Positions 1 to 4,546 of a stretch of 7,264 nucleotides of DNA are shown here, piece by piece. Origin of the DNA: an uncultured Clostridia bacterium. GTDB taxonomy: Bacteria; Bacillota; Clostridia; UBA1381. Within the stretch, counting starts at the first letter, position 1; each line of letters begins with the position of its first letter. Below the pieces are notes generated by a model. It ran no database searches. It saw only the letters and a program-made list of their open reading frames with translations, and was not told the DNA's origin. The stretch is taken from the NCBI GenBank assembly GCA_905236685.1, contig CAJOPD010000071.1:1-7264 (forward strand), given 5' to 3'. The translations under genes and the position numbers were made by a program.

Positions 1-900
1 AATATGGCTTGCATTTGCATAACCGATAGCGTGAGGCGTTCCCGAATCCGGCACTCCCGCAACATAATCGGCATCGGGAAGTATCCCCGCTTTTTTATCG
101 TTTTCCGCCATTATTTCGCCGTTTTTACAACGCATAATCTCAACATTTTTCCCCTCATATTTAGATGTGGGAAAGCCGTAATATGACCACAAAAACGAGC
201 ATACCCTCAGTTTTTCCTCTCTGGGTTTAAGCACGGTAAATCCGTTAAAGTCAAGTTCAACTATCTCGCCCGCACCGAGCGAATATTCCTCCTGATAATC
301 CAGTTTATCGCAGACAAAAGACTCAAAGGAAACGCATAATCCGTCCCTGTTTTTTCCTATATTTACGGGAAGTCTGCCTACCTTATCGCGTGCTGCTATG
401 ATATTCCCGTTTTCCTTTAAAATCAGTATCGCCGCTGTTCCCTGTATCTTTTCCCACGCGTATTTTATACCGTCTGCAAAGCTACTCTGTGAATTGATAA
501 GTGCCGCCAAAAGCTCTGTCGTATTCACGCTGCCGTGCGACATAGCCGTAAGCTGACCAAACCTTTCCACATTTTCCTCAACAAGCTCCGATGCATTGTT
601 AATAACGCCAACAAAGCAAATTGCATATGTGCCGAGCCGCGACTTTACCACAAGCGGCTGTGGGTCGGTATCGTTAATACAGCCTATTGCCGAGGTACCG
701 TCAAGCCTTTCAATTATTTCGCCGAACTTTGTTCTGAACGGCGCATTTTCGATATTATGAATTTTCCTTATAATACCGTTATTTTTGTCATAAGAGGCAA
801 TTCCCGCGCTCACCGTCCCGAGATGCGAATGGTAATCCGTACCAAAAAATACATCTAAAATTGCACTCTTTTTCTTAACTGCTCCAAAAAATCCGCCCAT
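1..900 (-). CDS. purF: PurF-family amidophosphoribosyltransferase homologue without the N-terminal cysteine (partial, 3' end off the left edge)
   Basis: This is the first 300 codons of an open frame that runs off the left edge. The ATG at 900 follows AAAAGGGG with 7 nt spacing, 17 nt after purC. The family makes phosphoribosylamine from PRPP and glutamine, the first step of purine synthesis. The fold is recognisable: an N-terminal Ntn-type region with SAGIA (31-35) and QPL (81-83), then AARDKVGRLPV (169-179), CSFLW (244-248), YYGFPTSKYEG (250-260), and the VPDSG pyrophosphate-loop motif (283-287) opening the phosphoribosyltransferase domain. The DDSIVRGTT-type PRPP motif would lie beyond the edge. 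The start is oddly MGGFFG, with Gly where PurF has its Cys nucleophile. The RYST arginine motif is replaced by GCIND (73-77), and the NGN oxyanion motif by FVGVINN (96-102). The glutaminase half looks inactive. From memory, MGGFFG-type homologues recur in Bacteroides and Clostridia. Family assignment is firm; activity as a glutamine-dependent PurF is doubtful. Confidence 0.88.
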   Translation of the reverse strand, partial: MGGFFGAVKKKSAILDVFFGTDYHSHLGTVSAGIASYDKNNGIIRKIHNIENAPFRTKFGEIIERLDGTSAIGCINDTDPQPLVVKSRLGTYAICFVGVINNASELVEENVERFGQLTAMSHGSVNTTELLAALINSQSSFADGIKYAWEKIQGTAAILILKENGNIIAARDKVGRLPVNIGKNRDGLCVSFESFVCDKLDYQEEYSLGAGEIVELDFNGFTVLKPREEKLRVCSFLWSYYGFPTSKYEGKNVEIMRCKNGEIMAENDKKAGILPDADYVAGVPDSGTPHAIGYANASHI

Positions 901-917
901 TTTTTATCCCCTTTTGA

Positions 918-1628
918 TTACTTTGAAAAGATGCGTTTCATCATTTCGTTATATGCGTCCTCAACATTTCCCAAATCTCTGCGGAAACGGTCCTTATCCA
1001 GCTTTTCGTGTGTTTTGCTGTCCCAGAATCTGCAAGTATCTGGGGAAATTTCGTCCGCAAGAACAATCTCTCCGTCCGAAAGTCTGCCGAATTCCAGCTT
1101 GAAATCAACCAGGTCGATACCGATACCCGCAAAAAATTCCTTCATTACATCATTTACCTTAAAAGCCATAGCTTTTATTTTTTCGATTTCCTCTTTTGTT
1201 GCCAGCTTCAATGCTATTGCGTGGTATGCGTTTATTAAGGGGTCGCCCAAATCGTCATTTTTATACGAAAACTCTATTGTCGGCTCGTCAAATACAATGC
1301 CTTCCTCCGTTCCGTACCTTTTAGCAAAAGAGCCTGCCGAAATATTGCGTATAATAACCTCCAAAGGCACGATTGAAACCCTTTTTACAAGCGTTTCTCG
1401 GTTTGATAATTCCTCGACATAATGCGTTTTAACGCCCTCTTTTTCAAGCAATTTCATCATAAAGTTTGTGACACGGTTATTTATTTCGCCTTTTCCCGCA
1501 ATAGTGCCCTTTTTAAGACCGTTAAACGCTGTTGCGTCATCTTTGTAGTCCACCAACAGCACATTTTCATCGTCTGTTGCAAACACCTTTTTCGCTTTGC
1601 CTTCATAAAGCAGTTCTCTCTTTTCCAT
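918..1628 (-). CDS. purC: SAICAR synthetase (phosphoribosylaminoimidazole-succinocarboxamide synthase)
   Basis: PurC ligates aspartate to CAIR using ATP, giving SAICAR, in the cytosolic purine pathway. The 236-residue product matches the usual length of monofunctional bacterial PurC (E. coli about 237). Visible family motifs are LLYEGKAKKVF at residues 6-16 (nucleotide-binding glycine/lysine region), PLEVIIRNISAGSF at 88-101 (the family signature), LVDFKLEFG at 173-181 and DEISPDTCR at 192-200 near the active site. The ATG at 1628 is preceded by GGAGG (1637-1641) with 8 nt spacing. That site lies inside the last codons of purE, whose stop is only 3 nt upstream, so the two genes are probably translationally coupled. 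purF follows after a 17-nt gap. No truncation or missing key residue was seen. Confidence 0.97.
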   Translation of the reverse strand: MEKRELLYEGKAKKVFATDDENVLLVDYKDDATAFNGLKKGTIAGKGEINNRVTNFMMKLLEKEGVKTHYVEELSNRETLVKRVSIVPLEVIIRNISAGSFAKRYGTEEGIVFDEPTIEFSYKNDDLGDPLINAYHAIALKLATKEEIEKIKAMAFKVNDVMKEFFAGIGIDLVDFKLEFGRLSDGEIVLADEISPDTCRFWDSKTHEKLDKDRFRRDLGNVEDAYNEMMKRIFSK

Positions 1629-1631
1629 CAG

Positions 1632-2135
1632 CTATTCCTCCATTGTTTTGAATTTTTCGGAAAATATTTTATCCTTTTCCAGCACCTTTTTTGCCTCTTC
1701 TGCTTTTCTTATTTCAAGCTTTTTTGCAAGCTCTTCATTTTCAAGAGCAAGAATTTGCGCAGAAAGTAAAGCGGCATTAACTCCTCCGTCAACAGCGACA
1801 GTTGCTACGGGTACACCCGGGGGCATCTGTACGGTTGACAAAAGGGCGTCAATGCCGTTTAAATTTTGTGACTTGCACGGTATTCCGATAACTGCAAGTG
1901 TAGTATTTGCCGCAATTACACCAGCCAAATGCGCCGCCATTCCTGCCGCAGCAATAATTACTCCAAATCCGTTTTCCTTTGCATTTTTGGCGAAGCTCTG
2001 CGCGTTTTCAGGCGTTCTGTGGGCTGAATAGATATGCACCTCATACGGAATTTCAAGCTCATTTAAAACCTTTACTGCCTTCTCGATTACAGGTGCATCG
2101 CTGTCGCTCCCCATTACAATTCCAACCTTTTTCAT
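1632..2135 (-). CDS. purE: N5-carboxyaminoimidazole ribonucleotide mutase, class I PurE
   Basis: PurE converts N5-CAIR to CAIR, the step before PurC. The 167-residue protein has the usual length for single-domain PurE. It shows GSDSD at residues 9-13 (phosphate binding), SAHRTP at 37-42 with the catalytic-region His39, and AGMAAHLAG at 64-72. The start is set at ATG 2135 because AAGGAGG (2141-2147) sits 5 nt upstream and MKKVGIVMGSDSD matches the family N terminus. An in-frame TTG at 2153 would put the ribosome-binding site inside the gene and is rejected. This is the first gene of the minus-strand purine operon. Its leader carries a ZTP riboswitch and terminator, so expression should rise when ZMP/ZTP accumulates. 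No purK, the usual partner of class I PurE, lies between purE and purC. Confidence 0.97.
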   Translation of the reverse strand: MKKVGIVMGSDSDAPVIEKAVKVLNELEIPYEVHIYSAHRTPENAQSFAKNAKENGFGVIIAAAGMAAHLAGVIAANTTLAVIGIPCKSQNLNGIDALLSTVQMPPGVPVATVAVDGGVNAALLSAQILALENEELAKKLEIRKAEEAKKVLEKDKIFSEKFKTMEE

Positions 2136-2140
2136 AGTTT

Positions 2141-2147
2141 CCTCCTT
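2141..2147 (-). promoter_or_regulatory. Shine-Dalgarno site of purE
   Basis: AAGGAGG on the minus strand, 5 nt upstream of ATG 2135. It decides between this start and the upstream in-frame TTG at 2153. It lies downstream of the terminator T-tract, so it is not part of the terminator stem; this favours transcriptional over translational control by the riboswitch. Confidence 0.9.
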
Positions 2148-2161
2148 AGTCAAATGAAATC

Positions 2162-2199
2162 AAAAAAGCACACAATGATACACTAAGATCAATGTGTGC
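2162..2199 (-). terminator. Intrinsic terminator of the purE leader (riboswitch expression platform)
   Basis: Read on the minus strand, GCACACATTGAT (2199-2188) pairs with ATCATTGTGTGC (2179-2168). The stem is 12 bp with one T-T mismatch, closed by an 8-nt loop and followed directly by six T residues (2167-2162). It stands between the riboswitch aptamer and purE, so it is an attenuator rather than an operon end. Its 5' arm begins at the last two bases of the aptamer's 3' stem, the expected arrangement for a ligand-controlled terminator. Confidence 0.93.
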
Positions 2200-2274
2200 C
2201 CAGACGGTCGGCTATACAAGTCTTCTGCTCCCCTGCGGTAAGCCCGCAAAATCCGTCAGTCACAAAAGACCTTC
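2198..2274 (-). promoter_or_regulatory. ZMP/ZTP riboswitch (pfl-type aptamer) controlling purE
   Basis: On the minus strand the leader contains GTGACTGACGG (2263-2253), a GGGGAGC block (2233-2227) and CCGTCTGGGCA (2207-2197), in the order and wording of the pfl/ZTP consensus (GUGACUGGCG, GGGGAGC, CCGCCUGGGCA). Three helices can be drawn. P1 pairs AGGUCUU (2272-2266) with AAGACUU (2224-2218). P2 pairs GCGG (2247-2244) with CCGC (2238-2235). P3 pairs GCC (2212-2210) with GGC (2200-2198). The GACGG (2257-2253) and CCGUC (2207-2203) segments can form the known pseudoknot. Relative to the usual GGCGG/CCGCC both sides have changed together, which supports the pairing. The family binds AICAR monophosphate or triphosphate and turns on purine and one-carbon genes. 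Here a terminator follows immediately, so an ON switch acting on transcription is expected. Confidence 0.93.
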
Positions 2275-2284
2275 ATCGCCTTTT

Positions 2285-2313
2285 ATTTTAGCAAAAATCA
2301 CATTCATTGTCAA
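2285..2313 (-). promoter_or_regulatory. Sigma-A-type promoter of the purine operon
   Basis: The minus strand has TTGACA (2313-2308, perfect -35), a 17-nt spacer and TAAAAT (2290-2285), with TG one base upstream of the -10 (extended -10). Transcription should start near 2277-2280, a few bases before the riboswitch P1 helix. The whole aptamer and terminator are therefore included in the leader. Confidence 0.87.
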
Positions 2314-2397
2314 GGTAATTTTAGAACATATTTTACAAAAAATGACTCCGAAAAACGCTATAAATTCTTTAAAATCAGTGCTTTTTTTTATATTTCT

Positions 2398-2412
2398 TAA
2401 TCAAATTGATTA
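2398..2412. repeat. 15-bp palindrome in the divergent spacer
   Basis: TAATCAA-A-TTGATTA is a perfect 7-bp inverted repeat around one central base. It lies 57 bp upstream of the his -35 box and 84 bp upstream of the pur -35 box. Symmetry and size suit a dimeric regulator site, but the low-complexity AT background makes chance possible. No regulator can be named from the sequence. Confidence 0.5.
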
Positions 2413-2426
2413 GTTTTCCGGCGTTA

Positions 2427-2447
2427 TTTGCACATTTTTTATGCAAA
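2427..2447. repeat. Short inverted repeat TTTGCA-N9-TGCAAA
   Basis: Two perfect 6-bp arms (2427-2432 and 2442-2447) separated by 9 bp, ending 22 bp before the his -35 box. It could be a regulator site upstream of the promoter, but arms this short often arise by chance in AT-rich DNA. Confidence 0.35.
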
Positions 2448-2469
2448 AGGGCAAAATTATAACTTTTTA

Positions 2470-2498
2470 TTGACTTTTTCAATTTAGTGTGGTAAATT
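2470..2498 (+). promoter_or_regulatory. Sigma-A-type promoter of the histidine operon
   Basis: TTGACT (2470-2475), 17-nt spacer, TAAATT (2493-2498), with TG one base upstream of the -10. The start site should be near 2505, leaving a leader of only about 20 nt before the first gene, whose AAGGAG lies at 2511-2516. That is too short for a T-box or a his attenuator, so control is most likely at initiation. Confidence 0.82.
2481..2498. promoter_or_regulatory. Candidate operator overlapping the his -10 box
   Basis: AATTTA-GTGTGG-TAAATT is a perfect 6-bp inverted repeat with a 6-bp centre. Its right arm is exactly the -10 box. Placement and symmetry are what a dimeric repressor would need, and the first gene of the operon encodes a TrpR-type DNA-binding protein. 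The link between the two is inferred. Confidence 0.45.
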
Positions 2499-2525
2499 AT
2501 TAAAGTGTAAAAGGAGTGCTGTGAT

Positions 2526-2816
2526 ATGGATAAATACTATTCAGAACAGGTAAATATGCTGCTAAACGCAATAATCGGGCTTAAAGATATTGAGACCTGC
2601 AAGATTTTTTTTGAAGATGTCTGCACGATAAAGGAGTTGCAGGAAATGTCGCAAAGACTGCAAGTTGCAAAGGAATTGAGGGACGGCAGGAATTATCAGG
2701 AGATTTCTAAGTCAACGGGTGCAAGTACGGCTACCATAAGCCGCGTCAACAAGTGCCTTATGTACGGCAACGGCGGTTACAATGCCGTACTCGACTACTT
2801 GGAGGGCAAAAAATGA
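2526..2816 (+). CDS. YerC/YecD-type TrpR-family regulator, likely controlling the his operon
   Basis: A 96-residue, all-helical protein of the TrpR superfamily (YerC/YecD group). Residues about 56-78 (NYQEISKSTGASTATISRVN and beyond) form a clear helix-turn-helix, preceded by the family's ELQEMSQRLQVAKEL region (37-51). No signal peptide or membrane segment is seen. The ATG at 2526 has AAGGAG 9 nt upstream. The stop overlaps the hisZ start (ATGA), so the regulator is co-transcribed and coupled with the his genes. Relatives at the head of histidine operons in Firmicutes have been predicted to act as histidine-biosynthesis repressors; that role is inferred here from position. Unlike TrpR it need not bind tryptophan, and its ligand is unknown. 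A symmetrical site on its own promoter's -10 box is a candidate target. Confidence 0.88.
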   Translation: MDKYYSEQVNMLLNAIIGLKDIETCKIFFEDVCTIKELQEMSQRLQVAKELRDGRNYQEISKSTGASTATISRVNKCLMYGNGGYNAVLDYLEGKK

Positions 2817-3913
2817 ACAGCGTATATTTAAAAGATGAAGAAAAGGCAATATTTGCACTTCGTGCTTTATATCAAAAATACGGCTATATGCCCTACAAAA
2901 TGTGCAAATTTGAAGAATATGACTTATACCTCAAAAACAAGGATTTTCTTATATCCGACAACATTATAACCTTCACCGACACAGACGGGCGGCTTATGGC
3001 ATTAAAGCCTGATGTGACGCTTTCCATAATCAAGAATTTTAACGATATTAACGGCTCGGTAAAGAGAGTTTACTACAACGAAAATGTTTACAGAGCGCCG
3101 AAGGGCACGGAAAATTTTAAAGAGATAATGCAGTCGGGGCTTGAATGTATCGGAAATATTGACGATTACACGATTTATGAGGTTTTAATGCTCGCGGCAG
3201 AAAGCCTTAATACCGTTTCTTGCGATTATGTTATCGACATTTCGCATCTCGGCATAGTGTCAAGCATAATAGATGAGCAGGATTTGTCAGACGAAATCAA
3301 AAAACAGGTTATGAAATGCATAGGCGAAAAGAATTTGTCCGAGCTTTGTGCGATAGAAAAGAGAGAAAATATTGACTTGTCAAAGGTCAAGGAGCTGAAC
3401 GCGACCTACGGAAGCTTGGACAAGGTTTTGCCATTTTTGAACTCCCTATCCTGTACAAAAGAAGTCACGCAGCTTATTAAAATCCTGACGGCTCTTGAAA
3501 AAAGCGGCTACAAGGGCAAGGTGCGCATTGATTTTTCCATCATAAGCGATATGAAATACTACAACGGTTTTGTATTTAAAGGCTTTATAAACGGCATACC
3601 GTCGAGCGTTTTATCGGGCGGACAGTATGACAGGCTTATGAAAAAAATGAAACGAAATGAGCAGGCAATCGGATTTGCGATTTATCTTGATATGTTGGAG
3701 ATTTTGGACGAAAACTCGCAGGCATACGACGCGGACACCGTTATTCTATATGACGAAAATACCGATATAGACGCCGTAAATGAGGCGGTAAAGCGTTTCT
3801 CTAAAAACGGAAAAAGTGTGACGGCGCAGAGAATTCTTCCTGAAAATTCACGGTTTAAACAGGTAGTGAAGCTGTCAAAAGGTGGTGCTGAAATTCTTGA
3901 AAACAATGCTTAA
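2813..3913 (+). CDS. hisZ: ATP phosphoribosyltransferase regulatory subunit HisZ
   Basis: HisZ is a catalytically inactive paralogue of histidyl-tRNA synthetase that complexes with short-form HisG and gives it activity and histidine feedback control. The 366-residue protein shows the class II synthetase-like core: LMALKPDVTLS (61-71), NVYRAP (91-96), QSGLECIG (107-114), YYNGFVFKGFINGI (249-262) and SGGQYDRL (268-275). The synthetase's RGLDYYTG motif has become SDMKYYNG, losing the arginine needed for aminoacylation, and the protein lacks a full anticodon-binding domain; both point to HisZ rather than HisS. The start is ATG 2813, which overlaps the regulator's stop as ATGA and has GGAGG 7 nt upstream. 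An upstream in-frame ATG at 2753 lies inside the regulator gene and would add 20 unrelated residues. The stop overlaps hisG by 8 nt. Confidence 0.95.
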   Translation: MNSVYLKDEEKAIFALRALYQKYGYMPYKMCKFEEYDLYLKNKDFLISDNIITFTDTDGRLMALKPDVTLSIIKNFNDINGSVKRVYYNENVYRAPKGTENFKEIMQSGLECIGNIDDYTIYEVLMLAAESLNTVSCDYVIDISHLGIVSSIIDEQDLSDEIKKQVMKCIGEKNLSELCAIEKRENIDLSKVKELNATYGSLDKVLPFLNSLSCTKEVTQLIKILTALEKSGYKGKVRIDFSIISDMKYYNGFVFKGFINGIPSSVLSGGQYDRLMKKMKRNEQAIGFAIYLDMLEILDENSQAYDADTVILYDENTDIDAVNEAVKRFSKNGKSVTAQRILPENSRFKQVVKLSKGGAEILENNA

Positions 3914-4523
3914 TATAGCTCTTCCGAAAGGAAGGCTCGGCGAAAATGTGTATTCATTATTTGAAAAGGCAGGGTTTGAGTGCCCAGAAGTCACGGAAAA
4001 GAGCCGAAAGCTGATATTTGAAAACGCCGAAAAGGGCATACGCTACTTTTGGGTAAAACCGTCAGATGTCGCCATCTATGTTGAGCGCGGCGCGGCGGAT
4101 ATCGGCGTTGCAGGCAAGGATATCCTGCTTGAATATGAGCCCGATGTTTATGAACTTTTTGACCTTAATATCGGTAACTGCAATATGGCGGTTGCGTCAA
4201 TCGCGGGCTTTCGGGATAATCCGCAGAAAACCCTGCGCGTTGCCACAAAATTCAGCAATATTGCAAAGCGGTATTACTCATCGATTGGGCGCGATATTGA
4301 TATTATACATCTTAACGGCTCAATTGAGCTTGCTCCGCTTTTAAATCTTTCCGATGTAATAGTGGATATTGTGGAAACAGGCAGCACCCTTAAAGCCAAC
4401 AACTTAAAGGTTATAAACACCATCTTTCCCATAAGCGCAAGGCTTATTGCCAACAAATCAAGCTACAAATTTAATGATACGGTCATAAATGAGCTTGTTT
4501 CACGGCTTGCAAAGCAGCAATAA
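3906..4523 (+). CDS. hisG: ATP phosphoribosyltransferase catalytic subunit, short form
   Basis: HisG condenses ATP and PRPP to phosphoribosyl-ATP, the committed step of histidine synthesis. At 205 residues it is the short form, lacking the C-terminal regulatory domain, and so needs the HisZ encoded just upstream. Motifs seen are ALPKGRL (5-11), ADIGVAGKDIL (64-74), VATKF (102-106), LNGSIELAPLL (126-136) and the PRPP-binding DIVETGSTLKANNL (144-157). The start is ATG 3906, because MLNIALPKGRL matches the family N terminus. It overlaps the end of hisZ by 8 nt and has no good ribosome-binding site at normal spacing (AAAGGTGG is about 21 nt away). Initiation probably depends on ribosomes finishing hisZ. 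In-frame GTG and TTG codons at 3882, 3885 and 3897 remain possible alternatives. hisD follows within 25 nt. Confidence 0.96.
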   Translation: MLNIALPKGRLGENVYSLFEKAGFECPEVTEKSRKLIFENAEKGIRYFWVKPSDVAIYVERGAADIGVAGKDILLEYEPDVYELFDLNIGNCNMAVASIAGFRDNPQKTLRVATKFSNIAKRYYSSIGRDIDIIHLNGSIELAPLLNLSDVIVDIVETGSTLKANNLKVINTIFPISARLIANKSSYKFNDTVINELVSRLAKQQ

Positions 4524-4546
4524 ATTTGAAAAGGATTTTTAATGAT

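Larger units (their letters stand above)
2314..2469. other. Divergent intergenic spacer between the pur and his promoters
   Basis: AT-rich DNA with no convincing gene on either strand. It holds a 15-bp palindrome (2398-2412) and a TTTGCA/TGCAAA inverted repeat (2427-2447), listed separately. I see no leader RNA, T-box or further terminator in it. Confidence 0.7.

Noticed and set aside
535..858. 107-codon plus-strand open frame at the left
   Set aside because: It is antisense to the purF-family gene, whose own frame is open for all 300 codons and shows family motifs.
931..1422. Long plus-strand open frame (163 codons) opposite purC
   Set aside because: It is antisense to a well-supported purC, is rich in Ser/Phe/Ile typical of reverse-strand shadows, and matches no family.
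2136..2153. Longer purE start at TTG 2153
   Set aside because: It would place AAGGAGG inside the coding sequence and add six residues not found at the PurE N terminus.
2192..2413. 73-codon plus-strand open frame in the divergent spacer
   Set aside because: It runs across the riboswitch and the pur promoter on the opposite strand, has no ribosome-binding site and resembles no protein family.
2753..2812. Longer hisZ start at ATG 2753
   Set aside because: The added 20 residues are the regulator gene read in another frame, whereas ATG 2813 has GGAGG at 7 nt and the typical ATGA coupling.
2813..3913. Histidyl-tRNA synthetase (HisS) for the hisZ gene
   Set aside because: The RGLDYYTG histidine-binding motif is not conserved (SDMKYYNG), the C-terminal anticodon domain is not complete, and the gene directly precedes a short-form hisG.
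4526..4546. hisD start at TTG 4526
   Set aside because: No ribosome-binding site precedes it, while AAGGA stands 11 nt before ATG 4547.
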